A stretch of 63,144 nucleotides of DNA from Bacteroidaceae bacterium (GCA_024684455.1 JAIKWU010000054.1:1-63144); one strand, 5' to 3'; shown: positions 27,762 to 36,625, counted from the stretch's first letter. Translations and numbers: made by a program. Notes: a model not told the origin generated them from the sequence alone.

Positions 27762-27790
27762 AAAAGCGCATGGTTCCCATGCGCTTTTTC
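27762..27790 (+). terminator. Terminator of the phosphohexomutase gene
   Basis: AAAGCGCATGG pairs with CCATGCGCTTT around a three-base loop, followed by a T run. Confidence 0.85.
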
Positions 27791-27846
27791 TTTGATTATC
27801 TTTTAATTGTTAAGATATTGTCGTACCTTTGCAGCGAATTAAGAAT

Positions 27847-29127
27847 ATGGGTAAAAAGATGAAGATGAAGACAATGACGACGAGAGGGCTGGCAGTTGTA
27901 TGGATGCTGCTGCCGACGTTGACGGTTCTTGCACAGGAAACCAACCCCGAACCGTTTGTACGTAAGCGTTTGCTGAAGGAAGTAAAGGCTCAGAACAAAG
28001 CCGAGCATTACGACAAGAGTGCCGACCTGCTTCGGACGGCTTTCAGCCAATATAGTGAAGCCGCCAACGACGCGGAGTTGGTCAACTATGCCCTGACAGC
28101 GCAGATGGAACTGGCTAAGCAGCAGAGCCGTGCCATCTTCCTCGGACAGAAGCCCGATACGGCACGCTATTTCGGACACGTCCTCGAAGCCTATCGCTAT
28201 GCCCTACGCACCGATTCGCTCGACCGTCTGCCTGACGAAAAAGACCGTGTCCGTCCCAAGTACACGTCGAATGTAAGTACGGCACTCACCGACTTGCGAA
28301 ACAACCTTCGCTCAGGAGGCAAGTTCTTCTATAAGCATCGAGACTTCGAACGTGCCCTGCCTTATTTTGAGACCTATTTGCAGACACTCTCACACCCACT
28401 CGTTCTCAACGAAAAGTTGACAGACCTTGCAGTGCCGCTCGATGCCGACAGCATTGAGATTGCACGTCTGGCGATGATTTCAGCCTTTTCTGCTCAGAAA
28501 TATGATAAGGTGTTGAAGTTTCAGCCGCTTGCCACGCAAGATACCGTTCAGCGAGCCCTCTTGCTTGAGTTAGCAGCCAAGTCGTGCCGTCAACTCGGTT
28601 CAGAGTTGCGTTATGTGCAGATGCTGCAGCAAGGATTCGAGCAGTATCCACTCCACGAGTATTTCTACACAACGCTGCTTTCCTACTATAACAATGAGCC
28701 CGACTATCACGAGTCGCTCGCCATTCTCAACCGTCTGCTGGAGTTGCAGCCGCGCAATCGCAAGTTCCTCTATCTCAAGGGAAAAATGCTTCAAGGACTG
28801 CATCAGTTGGAAGAGGCGGCGCAGGTGTTTCAGGAGACCATTCAGGTCATGCCCGACGATGCGGAGGCTCATGCCAGTCTGGCCAGTGTCTATCTGCAGC
28901 AGGCACACGACTATTATAATGCTACCGATTTGAAGATTGGCGACAAGAACTACGCCAAACACCGTCGTCAACTCAACGACTACTACACACGTGCCATGAA
29001 GGCATACGAGCAGGCACGTAGTTTCAACGAGCATGAAACGTCGCTGTGGCTGTCTGGCTTGCGCGAAACCTATTACAAACTGAACAAAGGCAAGGAACTC
29101 AAGGCGTTGGAGCGAAAGTACAAATAA
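27847..29127 (+). CDS. Secreted or lipid-free TPR-repeat protein
   Basis: A 426-residue protein with a signal peptide ending VLAQ. TPR-like helices fill the rest, clearest at ESLAILNRLLELQPRNRKFL and EEAAQVFQETIQVMPDDAEA (~residues 285-350), with a charged C-terminus. The ATG at 27847 is placed just behind TACCTTTG (27824-27831); ATGs a few codons later would also give a signal peptide. TPR proteins are scaffolds for protein assembly; the partner is unknown. No enzyme domain is visible. Confidence 0.85.
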   Translation: MGKKMKMKTMTTRGLAVVWMLLPTLTVLAQETNPEPFVRKRLLKEVKAQNKAEHYDKSADLLRTAFSQYSEAANDAELVNYALTAQMELAKQQSRAIFLGQKPDTARYFGHVLEAYRYALRTDSLDRLPDEKDRVRPKYTSNVSTALTDLRNNLRSGGKFFYKHRDFERALPYFETYLQTLSHPLVLNEKLTDLAVPLDADSIEIARLAMISAFSAQKYDKVLKFQPLATQDTVQRALLLELAAKSCRQLGSELRYVQMLQQGFEQYPLHEYFYTTLLSYYNNEPDYHESLAILNRLLELQPRNRKFLYLKGKMLQGLHQLEEAAQVFQETIQVMPDDAEAHASLASVYLQQAHDYYNATDLKIGDKNYAKHRRQLNDYYTRAMKAYEQARSFNEHETSLWLSGLRETYYKLNKGKELKALERKYK

Positions 29128-29141
29128 ATGGTTACTTTGGG

Positions 29142-29239
29142 GAACGATAGAGCGGTCGGCACAACGACTCCTCAATTTTTTGTCCAAGTTTTATATTGTC
29201 TGCAGGGATGATAGATGAATATGTGCCAACTGCTAAATT
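29142..29239. repeat. Degenerate inverted-repeat element with TTGGCAC-type ends
   Basis: The left end GATAGAGCGGTCGGCACAAC (29146-29165) matches the complement of the right end ATGTGCCAACTGCT; TTTTTGTCCAAG inside resembles the core of the element at 32317-32470. It opens the 743-base gap 29128-29870, which holds only repeats and the galE terminator. Confidence 0.6.
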
Positions 29240-29299
29240 AAATTCAGGACATCCATCAGGTCCCGAAGGCTTAACATGTTGAAATATAAATTGTATTAA

Positions 29300-29330
29300 T
29301 TGTAGGGACGACCCGTGGGGCGTCCCTACA
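29300..29330. repeat. Palindrome GTAGGGACGACCCGTGGGGC, copy of the 2597-2857 core
   Basis: The arm GTAGGGACGACCCGTGGGGC followed by GTCCCTAC is the same as the perfect arms at 2689-2762. Here it stands alone as one short palindrome (GTAGGGACG pairing with CGTCCCTAC). Confidence 0.75.
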
Positions 29331-29439
29331 AGAATCTGGTTTACCGGCAATAATAAAAATCCGTCGAATCCGTGTTTCAAACAGCCTTAACAATCGGAGT
29401 TATGCAGGCTGAAAAACAGGACACAGTGGGGATGTTTGT

Positions 29440-29540
29440 TCCACCGCAGTGAAACAAAAGTTTCACTGCGGTGGAACTTTTGTTTCGGCGCAGTGAAATT
29501 TTAGTACCACCGCAGTGAAACAGTTGTACCACTGCGGTGA
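29440..29540. repeat. Array of CCACCGCAGTGAAAC-type palindromes
   Basis: About five copies of CCACCGCAGTGAAAC and its complement GTTTCACTGCGGTGG alternate with AAAAGTTT or TTTTGTT spacers. Same family as 2449-2526, 32501-32583 and 40010-40096. In 29545-29750 I see no gene that I can support. Confidence 0.75.
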
Positions 29541-29753
29541 GGACACTTTGGTACAAAAGTATAAGAGAAAATCCCCAATCAATTGTCATAAGACATTTTC
29601 GTCGCGACTCGGCAAAAATAACTTATCAATACGTGAGTTCGGCGTAAGAATACATATACATCAGTTAAGCCCCCAAAAAGATTTCAAGATGTTAAGGACC
29701 AGATGGATGTCCCACATGGCTTTGCTTATATCGAACTTACGTTAAATTAGTAG

Positions 29754-29792
29754 CAAAAAAAAGGGCTACCCCGTTGCTCACGCAAAAGAATA
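29754..29792 (-). terminator. galE terminator
   Basis: On the minus strand GGCTA pairs with TAGCC around a ~22-base loop, followed by CTTTTTTTTGC. A second hairpin (GGTTAACG-gttag-CGTTAACC, 29839-29859) lies nearer the stop. Confidence 0.6.
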
Positions 29793-29870
29793 GCCACAAC
29801 ACAAACACAAAATAAAACACGACAAAACTATATCGCTTTGGTTAACGGTTAGCGTTAACCGTATTTTTTC

Positions 29871-30911
29871 TTACTGGATGCCGTCCTCACGCAGTTTCAA
29901 CTGCCATTTCCAGGCACTGCGGAGCACGTCGTCGATGTCGGCTTCGGCCTTCCAGCCGAGCACTTTGTTGGCTTTATCGACATTTCCCCAGACTTTTTCG
30001 ATGTCGCCTTCGCGACGCGGAGCAAACTCCCACGGCAGTTTCACGCCAGTGGCACGTTCAAAACCTTCGACCACTTCGAGTGTCGAGAGACCACGACCTG
30101 TACCGATGTTGAATACTTCGACGGGGTCGGTATCAGGATTGTCAAGCACACGTTCCATAGCCTTTACGTGGGCCTTTGCCAGATCCACTACATAGATGTA
30201 GTCGCGGATGCACGTTCCGTCGGGTGTGCCGTAGTCGTTGCCGAAAATCTTCAGTTGCTTGCGGATGCCGATGGCGGTCTGCGTGACGAAGGGGATGAGG
30301 TTCATGGGCACGCCGTTCGGCAGTTCGCCGATGAGTGCCGTGGGGTGTGCGCCGATAGGGTTGAAGTAGCGTAGGATAACACTCTTGATGGGTGCGCCGC
30401 TGTGGATGAAGTCCTGTATGATTTCCTCGTTCACCTGCTTCGTGTTGCCATAAGGCGAGAGGGCCTTCCGGATAGGAGCCTGTTCGGTCACAGGCAGGTT
30501 TTCGGCCGTCGGTTGTCCATAGACGGTACAGGACGACGAGAAGATGATGCCTTTCACGTCGTACTTCGGCATGAGTTCCAGCAGGTTAATGAGCGAGTTG
30601 AGATTATTGCGATAGTAGAGCAGGGGCTTTTCGACCGATTCGCCTACAGCCTTGCTGGCGGCGAAGTGGATGATGCCCTTGATGCCAGGATATTTCTGGA
30701 ACACGCCTTCGAGGGCTTTGATGTCGCAGCAATCTACCTTTTCAAAGGCAGGACGCACGCCAGTGATTTTCTCAATGCCGTCGATGACGTTGGCGTTTGA
30801 GTTGGAGAGGTTGTCGATGATGACCACCTGATAGCCGGCTTGCTGCAGTTCAACGGTGGTGTGTGAACCGATGAAGCCTGTGCCGCCTGTTACGAGAATC
30901 GTCTGTTTCAT
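29871..30911 (-). CDS. galE: UDP-glucose 4-epimerase
   Basis: This 346-residue SDR enzyme interconverts UDP-glucose and UDP-galactose with bound NAD. The N-terminal TGGTGFIGSHTTVEL is the Rossmann motif; SSSCTVYG and the YxxxK pair (SPYGNTKQ) form the catalytic site; RYFNPIGAHPTALIGE and the C-terminal GWKAE are typical. Length is normal. TAACTTTG on the minus strand at about 30972-30979 drives it, divergent from the lytic transglycosylase. Confidence 0.97.
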   Translation of the reverse strand: MKQTILVTGGTGFIGSHTTVELQQAGYQVVIIDNLSNSNANVIDGIEKITGVRPAFEKVDCCDIKALEGVFQKYPGIKGIIHFAASKAVGESVEKPLLYYRNNLNSLINLLELMPKYDVKGIIFSSSCTVYGQPTAENLPVTEQAPIRKALSPYGNTKQVNEEIIQDFIHSGAPIKSVILRYFNPIGAHPTALIGELPNGVPMNLIPFVTQTAIGIRKQLKIFGNDYGTPDGTCIRDYIYVVDLAKAHVKAMERVLDNPDTDPVEVFNIGTGRGLSTLEVVEGFERATGVKLPWEFAPRREGDIEKVWGNVDKANKVLGWKAEADIDDVLRSAWKWQLKLREDGIQ

Positions 30912-31079
30912 GTTGTGTGTGATGTTGAGTTGTGTGTTTAGTTAGATGATAATTTTTCATGTCTTTCGATGCAAAGTTATATAATTTCATCAGAAACAAA
31001 AAATAAAAAGCAGTAAAAGTTTCATTTTTCGGTATATTTGTCTATTTTTGCAGCATCAATTGTCACAAAAGTTCCACTC

Positions 31080-32306
31080 ATGCGTCGTTTTTTTATTCAA
31101 ATAATATACACACGGTCGCAACGTCGGTTTTTCAGCCTGCTATGCAGTTGTGCTTTGTCTCTCACAATGTGCATTTCTTGCCGGCAGCCGAGTCCGACCG
31201 TCGCCGAAGGGGTCTTTGAGAAGAAAGATGCGGTGACCGCCTTCGACCTCGACGACATTCAGCAGGGTGGCGAACTCATTGCTCTCACCCTCTACGGGCC
31301 GGCGAGTTACTTCGAGTGGCGTGGCGAGGACTTCGGTCCGCAATACCGTCTGGCCGACGCTTTTGGTCGCAGCATCGGTGTGAGCGTCCGTGTCGATGTT
31401 TGCCGCAGTGAGCAGGAAATGTTGCAGCGGCTCCTGAAGGGCGACGGCGACATCGTGGCCTACCACGTGGGTGTGGCCGATTCCTTGCAAGACGAAGTGG
31501 CATTCTGTGGCGAACATGCCATCACTCACCTGCTCGACACACTCTCCGTCGTCGAGCGTGACCGTTCGCTCCGTCCCGAAGGACAGGTCGCCTGGCTCGT
31601 GCGCAACAATTCCCCTCAGTTGGAATCGGCTCTGAACAAATGGCTGACGAAGAACGAGCCGAATCTGCTGGCGATGTCGATTCCCAAACCCTCTACTCAT
31701 CCCTCTTCAAGAAAGGGCCGCAGATCGTCAATCGGTAGCTATTCCCTCCCTTCGGGGAGGGCAAGGGTGGGGGCATCTGGTTCGCCTGGTACTCTTTCTC
31801 CTATTATAAAAAGGTACGCGCACGAGGTGGGTTGGGATTGGCGACTGCTGGCTGCCCAATGCTATCAGGAGAGCGGATTCAATCCGCAGGCCGTCTCGTG
31901 GATGGGTGCGCAAGGCCTCATGCAACTTATGCCCTCGACAGCCCGTACGTTTGGAGTGCATGACGTCTTCGACCCCGAGCAGAACCTGCGTGGAGCCGCC
32001 GCCTTCATCAAGACTCTCCAGCAACGCTACGCCTCCATTCCTGCCGACGAGCGCATCAACTTCATCCTTGCCGCCTATAATGCAGGTCCTGGCCATGTCG
32101 ATGACGCACGCAATCTGGCAAAGAAACTCGGTCGCAATCCCGACCGCTGGCAAGGCAACGTCGCCGACATCGTGCTCCGCATGTCCGACGCCACCTACTA
32201 CAACGACCCCGTCTGCCGCCACGGCTATTTCCGCGGCTCAGAGACCTACAACTACGTCGCCGACATCCGTGAGCGATGGAGTGCCTACCGCAATCAACTT
32301 CAATAA
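31080..32306 (+). CDS. MltF-like membrane-bound lytic transglycosylase
   Basis: A 408-residue envelope protein. After a short Arg-rich N-terminus and a hydrophobic segment ending SCR (a possible lipobox, LTMCISC), residues ~40-205 resemble a solute-binding domain (GGELIALTLYGPASYFEW) and residues ~245-395 form the SLT domain: the catalytic Glu is in YQESGFNPQAVSWMGAQGLM, with LMPSTARTFGV and AAYNAGPGHV. It would cleave peptidoglycan between MurNAc and GlcNAc. The interdomain linker (residues ~220-233) is encoded by an inserted G/C-rich palindrome. TATATTTG (31033-31040) or TATTTTTG (31043-31050) is the -7 box. Confidence 0.9.
   Translation: MRRFFIQIIYTRSQRRFFSLLCSCALSLTMCISCRQPSPTVAEGVFEKKDAVTAFDLDDIQQGGELIALTLYGPASYFEWRGEDFGPQYRLADAFGRSIGVSVRVDVCRSEQEMLQRLLKGDGDIVAYHVGVADSLQDEVAFCGEHAITHLLDTLSVVERDRSLRPEGQVAWLVRNNSPQLESALNKWLTKNEPNLLAMSIPKPSTHPSSRKGRRSSIGSYSLPSGRARVGASGSPGTLSPIIKRYAHEVGWDWRLLAAQCYQESGFNPQAVSWMGAQGLMQLMPSTARTFGVHDVFDPEQNLRGAAAFIKTLQQRYASIPADERINFILAAYNAGPGHVDDARNLAKKLGRNPDRWQGNVADIVLRMSDATYYNDPVCRHGYFRGSETYNYVADIRERWSAYRNQLQ
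31738..31777 (+). repeat. In-frame G/C-rich palindromic element, copy 2
   Basis: GCTATTCCCTCCCTTCGGGG then AGGGCAAGGGTGGGGGCATC, read as SYSLPSGRARVGAS in the linker of the transglycosylase. It is a diverged copy of the element at 9221-9266. A more degenerate related stretch may lie just upstream (31691-31718). Confidence 0.7.
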
Positions 32307-32316
32307 TTCTTGAGGA

Positions 32317-32470
32317 ATGATATAGCATTTGGCACAATGACACTTCAACTTTTGGACACAAAATAATCTCAAAATTTTTACGCAAAATTTAGATTTTGCG
32401 CTATATTTGTGAAGATTTTGTGTCCAACCTTTTGAATGCGTGAAAAGAATTATGCTAACTGCTATATCAT
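32317..32470. repeat. 154-bp nested inverted-repeat element with TTGGCAC-type ends
   Basis: Outer ends ATGATATAGCATTTGGCACA and the complement of TATGCTAACTGCTATATCAT; inner arms TTGGACACAAAAT and ATTTTGTGTCCAA; core ACGCAAAAT-ttag-ATTTTGCGC. The whole element can fold on itself. No open frame inside. It fills half of the 303-base gap after the transglycosylase gene. Confidence 0.8.
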
Positions 32471-32500
32471 CTCCATTATTAACGTGCAGACCCTCAAAAA

Positions 32501-32583
32501 CTGTACCGCAGTATGACGAAAGTTGAACTGCGGTACAGCCGTAGTCATACTGTGGTGCGTCCAAAGTTATACTGCGGTACAAA
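32501..32583. repeat. Array of ACTGCGGTAC palindromes
   Basis: GTACCGCAGTATGAC, GAACTGCGGTACAG, CATACTGTGGTGC and TATACTGCGGTAC follow one another. Same family as 2449-2526, 29440-29540 and 40010-40096. It lies just past the 3' end of the outer-membrane protein gene on the minus strand. Confidence 0.7.
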
Positions 32584-32609
32584 TAAAATGGTAGGACACC
32601 TCCCCTTTT

Positions 32610-35159
32610 TTAGCGGAATAGTCCTGAGTCGTGGTCGGTGGTGTCGAGTTTTTTCTGAATACGGTAGTCTTTGCCTGACGTGAAATCCCAACTGATGCCG
32701 ATGACGAACATGGAGGCGTTGTCGTTAATCCAGTTTTTCCGATGAAACTGAAGAAGGCTGGTGGGGACCGACTCCGACGAATAGCGAGCCCGTGTGAAGA
32801 GCCAATAGCAGCCAGCCGTAACGCGCCAACCTTTCTTCTGCCAGAAGGCTAAGAGGTATTGGGTATTCTCATCGTAGGAGAGTTGGGAGCCGTTGAGTTG
32901 GGACGAGACGATACGGCCTATGTAGGTAATGCCCCATGAAGCATGTCGAAACTGTACGCGCCACACGAGTGGTGCGTATGTGTGATGATAGTGGCCGGTG
33001 ATGGGACTGTCGATAGTTTGTCTGTGAACCAATCCAGAGAGGACCAGCGTCAGCAAATTGTTCGCCAATGGACGCCATGTGAGGCCGTAACCAATGCCAT
33101 AGGAAGATGCATAGTTGGCATTCTCTTGCATGTTGATGAGATAAGGCTTGCCGCCGAGAATGCTTTCGGTATAGTAACTGTTGATGGGATGGTGAACGTA
33201 TTGCTGCGTGAGAGAAAGGGACAGGTTGAGCGTAGGTGGATTCCAGCGCAGGGTCAGTTTATTGGTGTAATTGGTCGAGGGGCGCAGATAGGGATTGCCT
33301 TTCGAAGCCACGCCAGGCAGTATGAGCGTGGTGTTGTTGCTCAGTTGGGATATGGTGGGCGTGTCGGTCCAGGTCGAACTGGTAAACTGCAGGCTGGTCT
33401 GCTGGCTGGGGTTGTAGGTGAGGACCAACTGAGGCATGAACGCCCACTTCGACGTGTGGGTGTCGTCGTTGGCCGTACGCACTTGTGTGACACTCGTGCC
33501 TATGTGGTACATCAGGCGGCTCAGCCGTCCGCCGAACTCGGCATAGAAACGATGGGTAGTACTGGCCGAACTGTAGCGGTAGTCTTGGAAGTCGGAAAGT
33601 ACGTTGCTGAGGGTGGCCTTTGACTTTCCGTAGGAGAATCGGTAACCGGTTTGCAGGCTGGTCGTTCCCCATTCCTTGGTATAGGCAACCTCGCCACCTA
33701 TTGAGTGTTTATTGCTCGTCTGCCGCTGGTGGTCGTACAGTAGGCTGCTGCCGTCGCCCAGCCGTTGCTTGTCGTTGTCGAGTTCGTAGCGGTTATGAAA
33801 GTAGGTCAGGGTGAGGTCGACGTCGAGTTCCTGATGATGGGGCAGATGCTTTTGAAGATAGCCGTTGACGCTGGGATTGAATTCGTAGGTGTGGTAGTGC
33901 GAACGTCCTTCGCCCTGGGAGTCCACAGAACCCTCCAACAGGTCGATATCGACGTGGCGATGGTCGTGCTTCGTGCAAAGCGAAGGACTTGCCGTCACCT
34001 GAACGGCGAGGTCTTCGGGACGATTGTATGTATATTTCAGGACTGGGTTGTGGCCACGATAGCCGAATGAACGCTTGTGGCGCTCGATGTAGTCGTTTTG
34101 CTGGCCGTTGAGTTGATAGTGGAAGGACGATTCGCCCTGATCATCCTTGTATTCCCGAAGGTTAAGCGAATAGGAGGCCTGAAACTGGTGACGGCCGGAG
34201 GTATAGGTGAAGTAGGCATCGTCGTTGCCGAAACCAGTCGTGAAGGCATGGGTGAGGTCAATACCAAGTCCGAAGCCGTTGTCAAGACGCTTGGTCACGA
34301 CATTCACGACGGTACTGGCGTCTGAATAGCGTGCGGGTGGGACGTTGTAATACTCTACGCGGACAATCTTGTCGGGCGGAATGCTTTTGAGGTCGATGTC
34401 GGAGGCACGAATGCCGTTGAGCAGAAGGGTCACGCTACCACCGTTCATGCGGCAGATGCGATTGGAAATGGGGTCAATCTGCAAGTCTTCCACATGCTCG
34501 AGCAGGTCACGCACGTTGCGAGCCTGGGCTATCTGCTGGTTGGTAAAGGTGTGGACGCTCTTATCGACATAATGCAGGATGTGCTCTCCTTTCACGACGA
34601 CGCCGTTGATGAAGTATTCCTCCGACTGCAGGCTGATGGTGCCCATGTCTTCCTCGGAGCATGTGGCATAGTACTTCTTGTAGCCCAGACAGGAAATGCC
34701 GACGAGGACTTCATGCTGATGGAAGGGAATGACGAAGTGGCCGTCTTCGTTGCTCACACCATGGGTGATGACGGCCGAGTCGGTCGGTTGCATCAAGACG
34801 ATACTGGCATAGGCGATGGGACGATGCTTCTCGTCGACGATGATGCCGTGGAGATGGCGGTCGGCCTTTTCGGTACATTCGACATAGATGCTACGGCCGT
34901 CAACGGTCATGCGGATGGGGTAGTAGCCTATGATTTGCTGAATGGCGTCGGGAATGCTGACGTCCTTCAGTTCGGTAGATACGCGGAAGTCCTCCAGTTC
35001 GTTATAGATGAAGGCAATCGTGAAGTCGTGGCTTTGCGCCTGGATGTATTTCAGGGCCTCGGAGAAAGAAATGTCGTTGAACGTATGCGAAAGCGTTTGT
35101 GCCTGAGTGTGCCAGGCTGTTGTCACGCATAGCAGAAGGGTGGCGAGAATCTTTTTCAT
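32610..35159 (-). CDS. STN-domain outer-membrane beta-barrel receptor
   Basis: An 849-residue outer-membrane protein with a signal peptide. The STN domain is at residues ~22-92 (FNDISFSEALKYIQAQ), a carboxypeptidase-regulatory-like domain at ~100-185 (GIIVDEKHRPIAYASIVLMQ), a plug-like domain at ~190-290 (RNVRDLLEHVEDLQIDP) and then a large barrel (OMP_b-brl_3 type). In cell-surface signalling the STN domain passes the ligand-bound state to the anti-sigma protein. The gene overlaps that anti-sigma gene by four bases. No SusD partner follows; the ligand is unknown. Confidence 0.88.
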   Translation of the reverse strand: MKKILATLLLCVTTAWHTQAQTLSHTFNDISFSEALKYIQAQSHDFTIAFIYNELEDFRVSTELKDVSIPDAIQQIIGYYPIRMTVDGRSIYVECTEKADRHLHGIIVDEKHRPIAYASIVLMQPTDSAVITHGVSNEDGHFVIPFHQHEVLVGISCLGYKKYYATCSEEDMGTISLQSEEYFINGVVVKGEHILHYVDKSVHTFTNQQIAQARNVRDLLEHVEDLQIDPISNRICRMNGGSVTLLLNGIRASDIDLKSIPPDKIVRVEYYNVPPARYSDASTVVNVVTKRLDNGFGLGIDLTHAFTTGFGNDDAYFTYTSGRHQFQASYSLNLREYKDDQGESSFHYQLNGQQNDYIERHKRSFGYRGHNPVLKYTYNRPEDLAVQVTASPSLCTKHDHRHVDIDLLEGSVDSQGEGRSHYHTYEFNPSVNGYLQKHLPHHQELDVDLTLTYFHNRYELDNDKQRLGDGSSLLYDHQRQTSNKHSIGGEVAYTKEWGTTSLQTGYRFSYGKSKATLSNVLSDFQDYRYSSASTTHRFYAEFGGRLSRLMYHIGTSVTQVRTANDDTHTSKWAFMPQLVLTYNPSQQTSLQFTSSTWTDTPTISQLSNNTTLILPGVASKGNPYLRPSTNYTNKLTLRWNPPTLNLSLSLTQQYVHHPINSYYTESILGGKPYLINMQENANYASSYGIGYGLTWRPLANNLLTLVLSGLVHRQTIDSPITGHYHHTYAPLVWRVQFRHASWGITYIGRIVSSQLNGSQLSYDENTQYLLAFWQKKGWRVTAGCYWLFTRARYSSESVPTSLLQFHRKNWINDNASMFVIGISWDFTSGKDYRIQKKLDTTDHDSGLFR

Positions 35160-35788
35160 GGGACGGATGCGTGTCGTGGTTCGACGATCAGGGTGTTCTC
35201 ATGCAGGTGCAGGTGGAAGGTCTCAAAGTGGTTGAGTTGGTCTATCCACTCTTCTTTCGTCGTGGCTGAGGTCCATTGGTAGTAGAGGCGCAAGCCATGA
35301 AGGTTGTCGGCACGATATTCAACTTGGCGAATGCCATAATAATTGGTTAAACGGTTCAGGACGTTCTCGAGCGTGGTATTGTCGAAGAGGATTGTGTCCG
35401 TCCCAACCTCAGCCGTCTGTAGGTTCTGCGCAGGCTGGATGGTCGTGTCGTTTTCCTGTGCTTGTGGCGAAATAAAAGGGTTGTGTTGCTGCCAAAGTAT
35501 GATAGCCACGGCAAGGCCCGAGAGCACGAATAAGCCCGTGACGACGGCTGCTGCGCGTTGCAGAAACGTGTTCTTCCTTCCTGTCCGTAGCCGTTGCCAC
35601 TCTGTAGTCATGGTTTCGTCGTCGACGATTTGTTCCGCTTGTTCGTAGCAGGAAGTACTCTGAAGTTTGGCCATCATCGTGTAGAGTTCGGAGCATTCTT
35701 TGTCAGAAAGAATCTTCTGCCACTCCGTTGTACTATACAGTTCGGGGTGCTCCATCATGCGGAACAGAAGTTCTGTGTTCGGTGTCAT
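35156..35788 (-). CDS. Compact DUF4974 (FecR-like) anti-sigma protein
   Basis: A 210-residue single-pass protein: a cytoplasmic N-terminus (~1-78), one transmembrane helix (~79-100, AAAVVTGLFVLSGLAVAIIL), a short polar linker, and a periplasmic DUF4974-like domain (~138-205: LENVLNRLTNYYGIRQVEY, WIDQLNHFETFHLHLHENTL). The usual ~100-residue FecR beta domain between helix and DUF4974 is missing, making this shorter than typical FecR proteins. Four-base overlaps with both the sigma gene and the receptor gene define one operon. Confidence 0.82.
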   Translation of the reverse strand: MTPNTELLFRMMEHPELYSTTEWQKILSDKECSELYTMMAKLQSTSCYEQAEQIVDDETMTTEWQRLRTGRKNTFLQRAAAVVTGLFVLSGLAVAIILWQQHNPFISPQAQENDTTIQPAQNLQTAEVGTDTILFDNTTLENVLNRLTNYYGIRQVEYRADNLHGLRLYYQWTSATTKEEWIDQLNHFETFHLHLHENTLIVEPRHASVP

Positions 35789-36285
35789 GGTTCCATGTTT
35801 TTGAGGGTTGAACGGAGTTGTTGAAGCGCATGGCGAAGGTGGCGATAGACCATGCGTTCGCTGACTTGCAAGTGCGCAGCAATTTCGCGGAACTTCATCC
35901 CTTCGTCAAAGTGCATTCTGACGACATCGCGACAAGTGGGGGGCTCCAGAAGCTCCATGGCTTGCTGAAGCATGCGCAGTTCGTCCTCGTCGGGCGCTAT
36001 GGGCAAGAATTCTCCGTCTTGTTCCAACAGATACATTCGGCTGATGCGCATCTGAATCTGGCGGTTGCGCATGACGTTCAGACAACGGTTGCGGACACTT
36101 GTCCTCAAGTATTTCTCTGCCGTTTCCTTCTTCAACGTCATGAACGGATGCTGCAGCAGATAGGCAAAGACGTCGTGAACCATGTCCCTGCTTTCTTCTG
36201 CGTCGTGCAGCATGGAGAATGCCTGTCGGAAAAGCATCTGGTAATGCTGCTCAAACAACTGCTGTATCTGCCTTGTCGTCGTCAT
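35785..36285 (-). CDS. ECF sigma factor of a cell-surface signalling operon
   Basis: A 166-residue group 4 sigma factor. Region 2 includes FEQHYQMLFRQAFSMLHDAEESRDMVHDVFAYL and YLRTSVRNRCLNVMRNR; region 4 has PTCRDVVRMHFDEGMKFREI followed by a helix-turn-helix (LQVSERMVYRHLRHALQQL). It heads the sigma / anti-sigma / receptor operon and probably autoregulates it. An inverted-repeat element (36364-36451) lies ~80 bases upstream. Confidence 0.94.
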   Translation of the reverse strand: MTTTRQIQQLFEQHYQMLFRQAFSMLHDAEESRDMVHDVFAYLLQHPFMTLKKETAEKYLRTSVRNRCLNVMRNRQIQMRISRMYLLEQDGEFLPIAPDEDELRMLQQAMELLEPPTCRDVVRMHFDEGMKFREIAAHLQVSERMVYRHLRHALQQLRSTLKNMEP

Positions 36286-36363
36286 ACATGTCTATATACA
36301 CATGAAACGCTATTTACTGAACCGGAATCACTCAAAAATAAAGTTGGCACGTGGTATTCTTTT

Positions 36364-36451
36364 ACACGTCAATCTTCTGAAATCCAGACATCAATCTCCA
36401 TCAATAAATATTTTAAGAGATTGACGATTCCATTATTGAAGATTGACGTGT
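36364..36451. repeat. Inverted-repeat element (CGTCAATC family), copy 3
   Basis: ACACGTCAATCTTC (36364-36377) pairs with GAAGATTGACGTGT (36438-36451); the interior (AGACATCAATC, AGAGATTGACG) follows copy 1. GTTGGCACGTGG lies just outside on the left (36343-36354), as on the other elements. It stands upstream of the second ECF sigma gene. Confidence 0.75.
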
Positions 36452-36547
36452 AAAAAAGCAAGTTTAAGTCTCTGCAATATTATCCAAATCGTTCCACAAA
36501 AAATCCCCGCAAAAAACTTGCAGGGATTCTCATTCGTTCTTCTTTGT

Positions 36548-36625
36548 TGGGGTGCCCGGACGGACTCGAACCGTCGACATTCAGAACCACAATCTGACGC
36601 TCTAACCAACTGAACTACGGGCACC
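36548..36625 (-). tRNA. tRNA-His(GTG)
   Basis: The cloverleaf on the minus strand has acceptor GTGCCCG/CGGGCAC, an extra G at -1 facing discriminator C73 as required for tRNA-His, an anticodon stem TCAGA/TCTGA with loop TTGTGGT (anticodon GTG), a T-arm with GGTTCGAGTCC, and an encoded CCA. A TACCTTTG box on the minus strand at 36656-36663 is its promoter. Confidence 0.96.

Noticed and set aside
29515-29745. 76-codon frame after the repeat array at 29440
   Set aside because: It starts inside the palindromes, has no ribosome-binding site or recognisable feature, and lies in repeat-derived sequence.
2597-36451. Insertion sequences
   Set aside because: None of the inverted-repeat elements contains a transposase frame; they are short and non-coding.
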